A DNA stretch of 64,000 nucleotides from Pseudomonas sp. R76 (GCF_009834565.1 NZ_CP019428.1:3534001-3598000); one strand, 5' to 3'; shown: positions 1 through 8,528, counted from the stretch's first letter. Program-made: numbers and translations. The notes: a model not told the origin generated them from the letters alone.

Positions 1-29
1 TTGCGCCTGAGCATTTGAAGGAAATAGCC

Positions 30-500
30 ATGAAAGTCCTGTTTATGTGTACCGCCAATAGCTGCCGCAGCTTCTTGTCCGAGGCGGTGTTCAACCATTT
101 GGCGCCGCAGGGCTTCGAAGCGATCAGCTCCGGCAGCTTCCCCAAGGGCCAGGTGCTGCCGCGCAGCCTGAGCACGCTGCAGGCGGCGGGTATCAGCACC
201 GAAGGGCTGTACAGCAAGGGCAATGATGCCTTTGAAGGCAGCCCGCCGGACGTGGTCATCACCGTGTGTGACAAGGCGGCCGGGGAAGCCTGCCCGGTAT
301 ATTTCGGCCCGGCGGTTAAAGCGCACTGGGGGTTGGAAGACCCGTCGGAACTGCACGCTGACGACGCCCGCGTCGACGCCGCGTTTAACGCCACACTCGA
401 CATCATCGCCACACGTTGCCAGGCGTTTTTCGCCCTGCCCTTTGCTCAACTCAGCCCGCCTGAATTGAAAGCTGAACTCGACCGCATCGCGCAGTTGTAG
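30..500 (+). CDS. arsC: Arsenate reductase, low-molecular-weight phosphatase type
   Basis: Reduces arsenate to arsenite in the cytoplasm so that an efflux pump can export it. The 156-residue protein opens with MKVLFMCTANSCRS, the C-x5-R phosphate loop of thioredoxin-coupled ArsC (C7, R13). A second cysteine pair sits in VCDKAAGEACP and the acid loop is the DPS in WGLEDPSE. I chose ATG 30 because AAGGA at 18-22 precedes it; an upstream TTG at 15 is in frame but lacks a ribosome site. arsH follows 12 bases after the stop, so the two form an arsenic operon whose start lies before the window. Reading frame 1 closes at 16-18 and may be the end of an upstream pump gene, but too little is visible to say. 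Confidence 0.9.
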   Translation: MKVLFMCTANSCRSFLSEAVFNHLAPQGFEAISSGSFPKGQVLPRSLSTLQAAGISTEGLYSKGNDAFEGSPPDVVITVCDKAAGEACPVYFGPAVKAHWGLEDPSELHADDARVDAAFNATLDIIATRCQAFFALPFAQLSPPELKAELDRIAQL

Positions 501-512
501 CCGGAGACGCTC

Positions 513-1199
513 ATGACCACCCTGCCCAATCTCGACACAACGCTCGTCAACCCGATGCCTGCCGAACCGCCGCACCCGCCGCGCATTCTGTTGCTTTACG
601 GCTCCACGCGCGCGCGCTCATTCAGCCGCTTGCTGGTCGAGGAAGCCGCGCGCCTGTTGCGTCACTTCGGTGCCGATACGCGAGTTTTCAACCCGTCCGG
701 TCTGCCGCTGCCGGACGATGCGCCCAACGATCACCCCAAGGTTCAGGAGCTGCTGGACCTGATGCAATGGTCTGAAGGCCAGGTGTGGTGCTCGCCGGAA
801 CGTCACGGCTCGATGTCGGCGGTATTCAAGGCACAACTCGACTGGGTACCACTGGCCCTCGGCGCCGTGCGGCCCACGCAGGGCAAAACCTTGGCGGTAA
901 TGCAAGTGTCCGGCGGTTCGCAATCGTTCAACACCGTTAACCAACTGCGCGTACTGGGGCGTTGGATGCGCATGTTCACCATCCCCAATCAATCCTCGGT
1001 GCCCAAGGCGTTCATGGAGTTCGATGACCAGGACCGCATGAAGCCTTCCGCGCTCTATGATCGTGTCGTCGATGTGATGGAGGAATTGGTGAAGTTCACC
1101 CTGTTGCTGCGCGATCGCCCTGATCTGGTCGACCGCTACTCGGAACGCAAGGAAAGCGCCGCTGAACTGTCACAGCGCGTCAATCAGCGGTCGATCTGA
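513..1199 (+). CDS. arsH: ArsH, NADPH-dependent FMN reductase of arsenic operons
   Basis: Flavodoxin-fold oxidoreductase found in ars operons; family members oxidise trivalent organoarsenicals and reduce FMN or quinones with NADPH. The 228-residue length is usual. The FMN phosphate loop is visible as [13 protein letters not shown] near residue 31, and the conserved [18 protein letters not shown] segment near residue 95 is typical of ArsH. GGAG at 502-505 serves the ATG. It is probably co-transcribed with arsC. Confidence 0.92.
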   Translation: MTTLPNLDTTLVNPMPAEPPHPPRILLLYGSTRARSFSRLLVEEAARLLRHFGADTRVFNPSGLPLPDDAPNDHPKVQELLDLMQWSEGQVWCSPERHGSMSAVFKAQLDWVPLALGAVRPTQGKTLAVMQVSGGSQSFNTVNQLRVLGRWMRMFTIPNQSSVPKAFMEFDDQDRMKPSALYDRVVDVMEELVKFTLLLRDRPDLVDRYSERKESAAELSQRVNQRSI

Positions 1200-1249
1200 G
1201 CCACACTGGCGGCGTATGCTCATGCCCACCCTCTAACCGAGTGATAGCG

Positions 1250-2041
1250 ATGAGCGCCGTGCAACACGCCTGGCTGGGCAATTACGAAGTCAGCAGCACC
1301 ACCTGCACCGGCCTGACCTTTGCCCGCCACAGCCATGATGAATGCGTGATCGGCGTAAACCTCGTGGGCGAGGAAAAAGTCTGGCTCGACCGCCGCGAAT
1401 TCGACGCCGGCCCCGGCAGTATTACCTTGTACAACCCAGGGCAGATTCAGGGTGGCGGCGCGGCGGACTGCGCGCCTTGGCAGTTCGTCAGCCTGTACAT
1501 CACGGCTGCTCAGTTAGCGGCGGATCTAGGCCTGGCGCATGTGGAATTTGAACGCTCGCTGTGCTTTCAACCCGAGCTGGCGCAGCGCCTGGCGGCGGCG
1601 GTAAAAGGCGCCTTGAGCGGCGATGTATTGGTGCGCGAACTGAATGAAGACGCTTTGGTTTTGCTGCTGGGTGAAGTGGTCGGCGTGAGCGGTGTGCGCC
1701 TGCCCGGCGCGGCGAAAACCGGCACCAGCCTGATCAGCCGCGCGCAGGAATTGCTCGCCGCACAGTTGCACCAGTCGACGCCTCTGGAGCAATTGGGCGA
1801 TGAACTGGGCCTGTCCAAATTCCACCTGTTGCGTACCTTTCAGAAAGAAACAGGGTTAAGCCCCAGGCAATGGGCCATGCAACTGCGCACCTGCCGTGCC
1901 AAAGGCCTGTTGCGCAACGGCGCCTCGGCCAGCGCCGTCGCCCATGACCTGGGCTTTGCCGACCAGAGCCACCTCAATCGACATTTCCGTGCCGCGTATG
2001 GCATCACGCCAGGCCGCTATCAAAGCGTGTTGAAGCGCTAA
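1250..2041 (+). CDS. AraC-family transcriptional regulator
   Basis: A 263-residue regulator with an N-terminal cupin-like sensing domain (residues about 1-150, including the FARHSHDECVIGV metal- or ligand-pocket segment) and a C-terminal double helix-turn-helix (about 170-263, with LGLSKFHLLRTFQKETGLSP and LGFADQSHLNRHFRAAYGITP). ATG 1250 is preferred over the in-frame GTG at 1241 because this family usually starts a few residues before the cupin strand. A LysE-type exporter follows 72 bases downstream on the same strand and is its likely target. The ligand cannot be told from sequence. Confidence 0.85.
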   Translation: MSAVQHAWLGNYEVSSTTCTGLTFARHSHDECVIGVNLVGEEKVWLDRREFDAGPGSITLYNPGQIQGGGAADCAPWQFVSLYITAAQLAADLGLAHVEFERSLCFQPELAQRLAAAVKGALSGDVLVRELNEDALVLLLGEVVGVSGVRLPGAAKTGTSLISRAQELLAAQLHQSTPLEQLGDELGLSKFHLLRTFQKETGLSPRQWAMQLRTCRAKGLLRNGASASAVAHDLGFADQSHLNRHFRAAYGITPGRYQSVLKR

Positions 2042-2113
2042 AAGCGCAATCTGGTTCAAGACGCCTGCACGCCGCACCAGCACACTGTTCGCCTGATTTG
2101 AAGGAAAGCGAGC

Positions 2114-2725
2114 ATGTTGACGATCTTCGTTTACGCATTGGTATTCGGTTTTGTGTTTTGCCTCTCCCCGGGCGCGGTGCTGGCCGAGACGTTGCGCCGA
2201 GGCCTGCTCCACGGCTTTACCCCGGCCTTGCTGGTACAGGTCGGCTCGCTGGTGGGCGACGCCGTGTGGGCAGTCATTGGCCTCACCGGTATCGCCCTGC
2301 TGATTCAGCATGACGCGGTGCGTGTGCCGCTGACTGTCGTATGCGCGCTGTACCTGGCCTGGCTGGGCGTGCGCAGTTTGCTCGATGCCTGGCACTTGCC
2401 CGCAACGGACACCGCACCGGCCAGCTCCGGGCAGAACGCGCTGGCGGTGGGTGCGGCGATTTCCCTGGCTAACCCGAAGAACATCGTCTACTGGGGCGCG
2501 CTGGGCAGCGCCTTGTCCGGCATCGTCGGCGCCACGCCGAGCCATGGGCAAACCCTGATGTTTTTTGCCGGGTTCATGTTGGCGTCGGTGCTCTCATGTT
2601 TTCTGATCGCAGCGTTGGTCAATCTGTTACGCAATAACGCATCGCCGCTGTGGCAGCGCATCAGTTACGGTGCGTGTGGCGTAGTGTTGATCTATCTGGC
2701 TGTTCTGGCGGCACAGGGTATATGA
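2114..2725 (+). CDS. LysE/RhtB-family amino-acid exporter
   Basis: Inner-membrane translocator of 203 residues with about six hydrophobic segments. The family signature SPGAVLAETLRRGLLHG lies in the first loop and the second half carries SLANPKNIVYWGALG, the conserved NPK motif of LysE/RhtB proteins. A good ribosome site (GAAGGAAA at 2100-2107) precedes the ATG. It sits behind an AraC regulator, a common pairing for inducible export of an amino acid or toxic analogue. The substrate is not predictable. Confidence 0.85.
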   Translation: MLTIFVYALVFGFVFCLSPGAVLAETLRRGLLHGFTPALLVQVGSLVGDAVWAVIGLTGIALLIQHDAVRVPLTVVCALYLAWLGVRSLLDAWHLPATDTAPASSGQNALAVGAAISLANPKNIVYWGALGSALSGIVGATPSHGQTLMFFAGFMLASVLSCFLIAALVNLLRNNASPLWQRISYGACGVVLIYLAVLAAQGI

Positions 2726-2758
2726 AGTTATATACCTCGCAAGTTGCTGCGCGCTTAT

Positions 2759-2775
2759 CTGAATGAACTCTGAAC
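2759..2775 (+). promoter_or_regulatory. Candidate PhoP box upstream of the mgtA leader
   Basis: Two near-identical hexamers, CTGAAT (2759-2764) and CTGAAC (2770-2775), are separated by five bases, giving the 11-base period of PhoP sites. Read on the other strand this is GTTCAG-N5-ATTCAG, close to the Pseudomonas PhoP direct repeat as I recall it. It lies 25 bases before a strong sigma70 promoter, further upstream than is usual for PhoP activation, so the call is tentative. Confidence 0.4.
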
Positions 2776-2800
2776 ACGGGTTAATTTAATTAATCATGCG

Positions 2801-2829
2801 TTGACATTTTGTAACCGTCTGAGTAGATT
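2801..2829 (+). promoter_or_regulatory. Sigma70 promoter of the mgtA leader transcript
   Basis: A perfect -35 box TTGACA (2801-2806) and a -10 box TAGATT (2824-2829) are spaced by exactly 17 bases. Transcription should start near 2836, which gives an untranslated leader of about 735 bases before mgtA. The stretch 2836-3041 contains no convincing gene but does contain short hairpins, for example GGACA/TGTCC around 2880-2905 and ACCGG/CCGGT around 3010-3030. Confidence 0.65.
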
Positions 2830-3041
2830 GCCCGTGCCCGCAACTGGGGCCTTTTTTAAACCTCACAAAAGAAGCCAATGGACACAGTATCTAGTCGCTG
2901 TCCGAGCACCGCATTAGCGGGCATCGGGCGCCAAACCCAGAATATGACAGGACTCGCCTTCCAGGTCCGGTAAGCTGCGCTAGAGCTTGATGCTCCACCG
3001 TAACTGCCTCACCGGTCGCCCGTCCGGTCCCGAGGTGTGTT

Positions 3042-3335
3042 ATGACCTTCCAACTCCTTGTTTTGCCCGATGTACGTACGCTAGCCGCAGCCCTGCGTGC
3101 CAAGCTGTGCCGCGAGCCTGTGGGCTTTTCGCCTACTCGCACTGCCTTTGCTGCACCCTCTTCCCAACTGCGTCCGGCGCCCCCGCTGGCGCGCTGGCGT
3201 GTCTGCCCTGACAGCGGTCAACTGCTGCAGCACTGGGACCACGCCGACCCCCAAGACCCGCAGAGACCTCAGGTTTCCACCCTGGCTCAAGCCAGCGTGC
3301 TGCTCGGTGTTTACCTGAGCCTGCGCGCCGCTTAA
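3042..3335 (+). CDS. Small hypothetical protein in the mgtA leader
   Basis: A 97-residue ORF inside the long mgtA leader with a GAGGTG ribosome site at 3033-3038. The protein begins MTFQLLVLPDVRTLAAALRA and has a central WRVCPDSGQLLQHWDH segment and a proline-rich middle, with no membrane segment or known domain that I can name. Its position between the mgtA promoter and the mgtA hairpin suggests either a co-expressed small protein or a regulatory upstream ORF. I could not check conservation, so it may be a chance reading frame. Confidence 0.5.
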   Translation: MTFQLLVLPDVRTLAAALRAKLCREPVGFSPTRTAFAAPSSQLRPAPPLARWRVCPDSGQLLQHWDHADPQDPQRPQVSTLAQASVLLGVYLSLRAA

Positions 3336-3381
3336 ACCGGCTGGAAACAGCAACTTTCTGATTAACAGTCTGGAGTTCTTT

Positions 3382-3420
3382 ATGAACACGTCCAGTAGTA
3401 GCCCGCTGCGCGTTAGTTAA
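3382..3420 (+). CDS. Leader peptide before mgtA
   Basis: A 12-codon ORF reading MNTSSSSPLRVS and stop, with a GGAG ribosome site at 3372-3375. Its last codons and stop lie inside a perfect 22-base palindrome (3408-3429), so ribosome position on this ORF would decide whether the hairpin forms. This is the layout of an attenuation leader, comparable in concept to mgtL of enterobacterial mgtA although the peptide sequence is unrelated and serine-rich rather than proline-rich. Confidence 0.55.
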   Translation: MNTSSSSPLRVS

Positions 3421-3440
3421 CTAACGCGCGTCTGGCGGGC
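3401..3440 (+). promoter_or_regulatory. Hairpin at the end of the mgtA leader peptide
   Basis: An inner perfect palindrome at 3408-3429 (GCGCGTTAGTT and its complement) is enclosed by an outer stem GCCCGC (3401-3406) with GCGGGC (3435-3440). The structure overlaps the stop codon of the leader peptide at 3418-3420. No T-run follows, so it is not a classical intrinsic terminator; Rho-dependent or translational control is more plausible. Confidence 0.6.
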
Positions 3441-3570
3441 GCTGTAGAAGTTATGTGAACACCTTATTTAAACCGATCGCGAAGTCCGCGGCTCGGCATG
3501 CTTTCGCTCGCCTGTATTCAGGTAAGTACCGGGTATGTTTCGTCGAGAATTGGCGACAGGAGTACAGACA

Positions 3571-6285
3571 ATGAGCGCCGTAAAAAACACGCCTCTGCAC
3601 AAGAAAAATGGCACCACCACCGACACCAAACTGTCGATGCGTGCCGCCCGTGAAGCCCAGAACGGCCTGCAAGCCACCCTTGCCAATGTGCGAGCGACCC
3701 AGGACGGCCTGACCGAACTGGACGCCTCGGCGCGCCTGCAACGTGAAGGCTACAACGAAGTGGCTCATGACAAGCCGCCTCACGCCATCGTCCAGTTCCT
3801 GCAGGCGCTGAACAACCCCTTCATCTACGTATTGCTGACCCTGGGCGGCATCAGCTTTGTCACCGACTATTGGCTGCCGTTGCAGGCCGGTGAAGAAGTT
3901 GACCTGACCAAAGTCATCATCATCATGACCATGGTCCTGCTCAGCAGCTTGCTGCGCTTCTGGCAGGAACACCGTTCGGCCAAATCCGCCGAAGCCCTCA
4001 AGGCCATGGTGCGCACCACCGCCACTGTGCTGCGCCGCGAACAGGTCGGCGCCCGGCCGACGCTGCGCGAAGTGCCGATGCGCGACCTGGTGGCCGGCGA
4101 TATCGTGCAGTTGTCGGCCGGCGATATGATCCCGGCCGATATCCGCCTGATCGAATCCCGCGACCTGTTTATCAGCCAGGCCGTGCTGACCGGCGAAGCC
4201 TTGCCGGTGGAAAAGTACGACACGCTGGGTGACGTCACGCAGAAATCCGCGTCCTCGCTGGCCGCCGACCAAGGCAACCTGCTGGACCTGCCAAACATCT
4301 GCTTCATGGGCACCAACGTGGTCAGCGGCCGCGCCAAAGCGGTGGTGGTCGCCACCGGGCCACGCACCTACTTTGGCTCGCTGGCCAAGGCGATTGTCGG
4401 TTCGCGGGTGCAGACCGCGTTCGACCGTGGGGTGAACAGCGTCAGCTGGCTGTTGATTCGCTTCATGTTGGTGATGGTGCCCATCGTGTTCCTGCTCAAT
4501 GGCTTCTCCAAAGGCGATTGGGGCGATGCGTTCCTGTTTGCCCTGGCGGTGGCCGTGGGCCTGACCCCGGAAATGCTGCCAATGATCGTCAGCGCCAACC
4601 TGGCCAAGGGCGCAACTGCCATGGCCAAGCGCAAGGTAGTGGTCAAGCGCCTGAACGCGATCCAGAACTTTGGTTCAATGGACGTGCTGTGCACCGACAA
4701 GACCGGCACCCTGACCCAGGACAAGATCATCCTCGAGCACCACGTCAACGCCTTCGGCCAACGTGATGATGCGGTGCTGTCCCTGGCCTGGCTCAACAGC
4801 TACCACCAGAGCGGCATGAAAAACCTGATGGACCAGGCCGTGGTGCAGTTCTCGGAACACAACCCCAAGTTCCAGCTGCCATTTGCCTACAGCAAGGTCG
4901 ATGAGTTGCCGTTCGACTTCGTGCGCCGTCGCCTGTCGATCGTGGTCAAGGACGCCGCCGGCGACCAATTGCTGGTGTGCAAGGGCGCGGTGGAAGAGAT
5001 GCTGAGCATTTCCACCCATGTGATGGAAGATGGCGCAGCGGTGCCACTGGATGATCGTCGCCGTGATGAGTTGCTGGCGCTGGCCAACGACTACAACGAG
5101 GACGGTTTCCGTGTGCTGGTGGTCGCCACCCGCAACATTCCTAAAGCACTGGCACGCCAGCAATACACCACCGCCGATGAGCGCAACCTGGTGATCCAGG
5201 GCTTCCTGACCTTCCTGGATCCGCCGAAGGAAACCGCAGGCCCGGCGATTGCTGCGCTGCAACAAATCGGCGTGGCCGTGAAAGTGCTGACCGGCGACAA
5301 CGCCGTGGTCACCAGCAAAATCTGCCGCCAGGTTGGCCTCGAACCCGGCCAGCCGCTGCTCGGCGTAGAAATCGAAGCCATGGACGACGCGACCCTGCTG
5401 CGCCGCGTGGAAGAGCGCACAGTGTTTGCCAAGCTGACGCCGCTGCAGAAATCCCGCGTGCTCAAGGCACTGCAAGCCAACGGTCACACAGTCGGCTTCC
5501 TCGGCGACGGCATCAACGATGCGCCGGCGCTGCGCGATGCCGACGTGGGTATCTCGGTGGACAGCGGCACCGATATCGCCAAGGAGTCGGCCGACATCAT
5601 CCTGCTGGAAAAGAGCCTGATGGTGCTGGAAGAAGGCGTGCTCAAGGGCCGCGAAACCTTCGGCAATATCATGAAGTACCTGAACATGACCGCCAGTTCC
5701 AACTTCGGCAACGTGTTCTCGGTGCTGGTGGCCAGTGCGTTCATCCCGTTCATGCCGATGCTGGCGATCCACCTGCTGCTGCAAAACCTGATGTACGACA
5801 TCTCCCAGCTGGCCTTGCCGTGGGACAAGATGGACAAGGAATACCTGGCCAAGCCGCGTAAGTGGGATGCGAAAAACATCGGCCGCTTCATGATCTGGAT
5901 CGGGCCGACCTCGTCGATCTTCGACATCACCACCTTTGCGCTGATGTGGTACGTGTTCTCCGCCAACAGTGTGGAAATGCAGACCCTGTTCCAGTCCGGC
6001 TGGTTTATCGAAGGGCTGCTCTCGCAAACCCTGGTGGTGCACATGTTGCGCACCCGCAAGATCCCGTTCTTCCAGAGCACGGCCGCCTGGCCGGTGTTGA
6101 TGATGACCGCCATCGTCATCGGGCTGGGGATCTACGTACCGTTCTCGCCGCTGGGCACCCTGGTGGGCCTGGAGCCGCTGCCGCTGGCGTACTTCCCATG
6201 GCTGGTCGGCACCCTGCTCGCCTACTGCTGCGTGGCTCAACTGATGAAAACGATCTACATCCGCCGCTTCAAGCAGTGGTACTGA
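3571..6285 (+). CDS. mgtA: Magnesium-transporting P-type ATPase
   Basis: Imports Mg2+ across the inner membrane at low external Mg2+ using ATP. The 904-residue protein has the full P3B layout: N-terminal cytosolic segment, two membrane hairpins, actuator loop (VLTGEALPVEK), phosphorylation site DKTGTLTQ with Asp376 (codon at 4696), nucleotide domain, hinge motifs TGDN and GDGINDAPALRDADVG, and a C-terminal membrane bundle. ATG 3571 follows AGGAG at 3558-3562; an in-frame ATG at 3535 has no ribosome site and would place the Shine-Dalgarno inside the gene. Expression is probably set by the promoter at 2801-2829 and the leader elements before it. The gene is intact. Confidence 0.95.
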   Translation: MSAVKNTPLHKKNGTTTDTKLSMRAAREAQNGLQATLANVRATQDGLTELDASARLQREGYNEVAHDKPPHAIVQFLQALNNPFIYVLLTLGGISFVTDYWLPLQAGEEVDLTKVIIIMTMVLLSSLLRFWQEHRSAKSAEALKAMVRTTATVLRREQVGARPTLREVPMRDLVAGDIVQLSAGDMIPADIRLIESRDLFISQAVLTGEALPVEKYDTLGDVTQKSASSLAADQGNLLDLPNICFMGTNVVSGRAKAVVVATGPRTYFGSLAKAIVGSRVQTAFDRGVNSVSWLLIRFMLVMVPIVFLLNGFSKGDWGDAFLFALAVAVGLTPEMLPMIVSANLAKGATAMAKRKVVVKRLNAIQNFGSMDVLCTDKTGTLTQDKIILEHHVNAFGQRDDAVLSLAWLNSYHQSGMKNLMDQAVVQFSEHNPKFQLPFAYSKVDELPFDFVRRRLSIVVKDAAGDQLLVCKGAVEEMLSISTHVMEDGAAVPLDDRRRDELLALANDYNEDGFRVLVVATRNIPKALARQQYTTADERNLVIQGFLTFLDPPKETAGPAIAALQQIGVAVKVLTGDNAVVTSKICRQVGLEPGQPLLGVEIEAMDDATLLRRVEERTVFAKLTPLQKSRVLKALQANGHTVGFLGDGINDAPALRDADVGISVDSGTDIAKESADIILLEKSLMVLEEGVLKGRETFGNIMKYLNMTASSNFGNVFSVLVASAFIPFMPMLAIHLLLQNLMYDISQLALPWDKMDKEYLAKPRKWDAKNIGRFMIWIGPTSSIFDITTFALMWYVFSANSVEMQTLFQSGWFIEGLLSQTLVVHMLRTRKIPFFQSTAAWPVLMMTAIVIGLGIYVPFSPLGTLVGLEPLPLAYFPWLVGTLLAYCCVAQLMKTIYIRRFKQWY

Positions 6286-6349
6286 TCACCCGCCTCTGAA
6301 AACGGTGGTCGTCGCCCGGCGGCCACCGCGCAACACAAGGACTCTGACT

Positions 6350-6697
6350 ATGCGCGTGTTGATCTGTGCAGGTCGTCATTACGCCGACACCAAAAAGTCC
6401 CGCCAAGTGCTGGACGCTTACCACCGCCTGCGCCCGATGCAGGTATTGATTCACGGCGGCAACCAGTTCCTCGGCAGTGACATTGAGGAATGGGCGCGGG
6501 AAATCGGCATCGACGTGGTGCGCTACCCGCCCAATTGGCAACGCCACGGCAAGCAGGCGGAACGCCAGCGCAACCATTTCATGCTGTCTGACAGCCGCCC
6601 CGACGTGGTCATCGCCCTGCCGGGCGGTGACGACACCTCGGAGTTGGTCTGCCAGGCCAAAGCCAGCGGCATTTCGGTGCTGACCGTAGAAAGCTGA
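6350..6697 (+). CDS. DUF2493 (SLOG-like Rossmann) protein
   Basis: A 115-residue protein starting MRVLICAGRHYADTKK, with the Rossmann-like HGGNQFLGSDIEEWA and ALPGGDDTSELVCQA motifs of the DUF2493/YpsA-related SLOG family, which is proposed to bind nucleotides or nucleotide-derived ligands. ATG 6350 has AAGGAC at 6337-6342. A nine-pair GC-rich hairpin at 6303-6328 lies between mgtA and this gene. The specific function is unknown. Confidence 0.8.
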   Translation: MRVLICAGRHYADTKKSRQVLDAYHRLRPMQVLIHGGNQFLGSDIEEWAREIGIDVVRYPPNWQRHGKQAERQRNHFMLSDSRPDVVIALPGGDDTSELVCQAKASGISVLTVES

Positions 6698-6715
6698 ATT
6701 CAAGCGAGGTGCATC

Positions 6716-7537
6716 ATGCACAAAAAACACACTCCTCTGCGTCAGGACGGGTTTGCCAAATACCGTGCCCGTCACTATCGCGGCGCTCGCCATACCCTGT
6801 TGCTCCTGCCACCGGCCAAGCGCCGCGCACTGCAACGTAACCTGACGTTTATCGGCGTGACCCTGGGCCTTATCTTGTTCATCGCGCTGTTATCCAAGGC
6901 CCACGCGGCCGGTGGCGCTTATGTAGTCGACGACGGCGCCGTCAACGCCCCCGGCGAATGCAATGTGGACGCCTGGTACACAGCCGAGCGGCATCAGGGC
7001 AACGTCCATAACGAGACATTGAACCCGGCCTGCACCTTCAGCGCATTGCCGTCGGTGCAGTGGAGCGCCGCGCTGTCGCGTGCCAGCCAGGCAGGCGACG
7101 CTGAAACCCAGGTCAGCCCGCAGGTCAAGGCCCAGGTATGGTCGCGGGATGACCTGGGGCTGCAAATGGCGGTGTCGGCCACGTCGCATTTTGCGTTGGA
7201 CCGCCAACATGCGTTCGACGGCGCGGATCTGAATGTGCCGTTAACCTGGCAACCCGTCGAAGCGTTGCGCCTGAACGTGAATGGTGGCTGGACACATGCC
7301 TATAACGGCGGTGAGCAGAATCATCGGCTGACGTGGGGGACCGGGTTCGAGTATCAACTGGCGGACGCGTTGACGCTGATCGCTGAGCGCTACGGCCAGG
7401 AAGGCGGCGACCAGGCCTGGCAGGCCGGGCCGCGCTTTCATGTGGGCAAACTGGTCGATGTGGATGTGGTGGTTGGGCAAAGCCTGAGCGGCGACCGGAA
7501 CCAGTGGCTGACCACCGGTGCTACGCTGCGTTTTTAG
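6716..7537 (+). CDS. Putative outer-membrane beta-barrel protein
   Basis: Hypothetical protein of 273 residues. A long basic N-terminal stretch (about 42 residues rich in Arg, His and Lys) precedes a hydrophobic segment TLGLILFIALLSKAHA, followed by AGG, which looks like a signal-peptide cleavage region near residue 61. The rest has alternating hydrophobic patterns (LRLNVNGGWTHAY, LTWGTGFEYQL, VDVDVVVGQSL) and ends in LRF, a C-terminal aromatic signal typical of Bam-assembled barrels. It starts 18 bases after the DUF2493 gene and may share its transcript. I do not recognise a family with a known role. Confidence 0.6.
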   Translation: MHKKHTPLRQDGFAKYRARHYRGARHTLLLLPPAKRRALQRNLTFIGVTLGLILFIALLSKAHAAGGAYVVDDGAVNAPGECNVDAWYTAERHQGNVHNETLNPACTFSALPSVQWSAALSRASQAGDAETQVSPQVKAQVWSRDDLGLQMAVSATSHFALDRQHAFDGADLNVPLTWQPVEALRLNVNGGWTHAYNGGEQNHRLTWGTGFEYQLADALTLIAERYGQEGGDQAWQAGPRFHVGKLVDVDVVVGQSLSGDRNQWLTTGATLRF

Positions 7538-7576
7538 TTTGAATGTCGTAGATCAAAAGCAACGCCTCGGACAACC

Positions 7577-7665
7577 TGTGGGAGCGGGCTTGCTCGCGAA
7601 TGCGTTGGGTCAGTCAGCTCATTTGTCACTGTCCCACTGCATTCGCGAGCAAGCCCGCTCCCACA
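7577..7665. repeat. REP doublet (REPIN) with inverted Pseudomonas REP copies
   Basis: Two inverted copies of the Pseudomonas REP core (TGTGGGAGCGGGCTTGCTCG, 7577 onward, and its reverse complement ending at 7665) flank about 35 unrelated bases. Each copy is itself a GC-rich hairpin. Such doublets are non-autonomous elements mobilised by RAYT transposases; no RAYT gene is in this window. It lies between two convergent genes, where it may also stop transcription. Confidence 0.9.
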
Positions 7666-7710
7666 TTTGGATCTCATTACATCAGGTCGCTGTTGTGGTG
7701 CTTCGCCACT

Positions 7711-8403
7711 CTAGGCTTTAGCCTGCTGCTCCAGGTTCAGTTGCAACTGCGGGTCAAGTTGCAACTGTTCTGCCAGTTCATCCAGGTATTTGCGCTCCGC
7801 ATCCTGTTGGTCGTTCACCAGTAGCACGCTGGCCAGGTAGATCTCCGACGCCAGCGCCGGGTCACTTGCATACTCGGCAAAATCCGCCGCATTCAGAGGC
7901 TTGACGGCCTCGGCAGCGATCCACTGCAGCAACTGCGGGTCATCGGTGTGGCGAGCCATCTCGGCGGAAATCATCTGTTGCTCCTGCGCATCGATGTTGC
8001 CATCCGCCTTGGCCGCTGCGATCAGCGCGCGTAGCAACGCATGGCTATGGGCTTGCGCTTCGGCGCCGTCCAACTGATCCACCGTCTGGATGGCTTGCTG
8101 CGGCGCAGTTGCCTGCTGGCGTTGCCAGGCCTGATACGCCTGAAACGCCGCCATCCCCAACGAGGCCAGCGCCGCGTAGTTCATCCCACCGGAGCGCGCC
8201 TGCGTCGTACCACCGCTGGGTGCGCCGCCCAACAAACCGCCGAGGCCGCCCAGTAACCCACCCAAACCGCCGCCCGCCGAGGCGTTGCCGCTGCTGGCGC
8301 CTTTCAATAAGCCGCCGAGCAGCCCGCCCAGGCCACCGCCTGAGGCCGCGCCGCCTTGCTGCCCGGCGCGCAACAGCTGTTCGAGTAGATCGCTGGTATT
8401 CAT
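7711..8403 (-). CDS. DUF533 / TerB-like protein with Gly-rich N terminus
   Basis: A 230-residue protein related to E. coli YebE. Residues about 15-75 are low-complexity glycine/leucine repeats (GGLGGLLGG units), which may insert into or lie on the membrane. Residues about 110-230 form a TerB-like helical domain (LIAAAKADGNIDAQEQQMI) whose acidic helix hairpins bind metal in relatives. ATG 8403 is preceded by GGGAGGG, and the longer upstream reading frame is not supported. The function is unknown; YebE belongs to envelope stress regulons. Confidence 0.8.
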   Translation of the reverse strand: MNTSDLLEQLLRAGQQGGAASGGGLGGLLGGLLKGASSGNASAGGGLGGLLGGLGGLLGGAPSGGTTQARSGGMNYAALASLGMAAFQAYQAWQRQQATAPQQAIQTVDQLDGAEAQAHSHALLRALIAAAKADGNIDAQEQQMISAEMARHTDDPQLLQWIAAEAVKPLNAADFAEYASDPALASEIYLASVLLVNDQQDAERKYLDELAEQLQLDPQLQLNLEQQAKA

Positions 8404-8528
8404 GGTTTCACCCTCCCAGGGCGCAATAATGGCGTTCAACAACCATAGCCCGCTGCCGTGGGAACACCATGACCGCCGGGCGGGCACGCTTTATCATGGC
8501 GACATCGCGCCATTGAGAGAGAAACCAC

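Noticed and set aside
2836..3041. M-box (ykoK) Mg2+ riboswitch before mgtA
   Set aside because: The conserved M-box core segments could not be found by eye; only generic hairpins are visible.
4675..6240. 521-codon minus-strand open frame opposite mgtA
   Set aside because: mgtA motifs are complete on the plus strand; the antisense product is a His/Gln-rich shadow.
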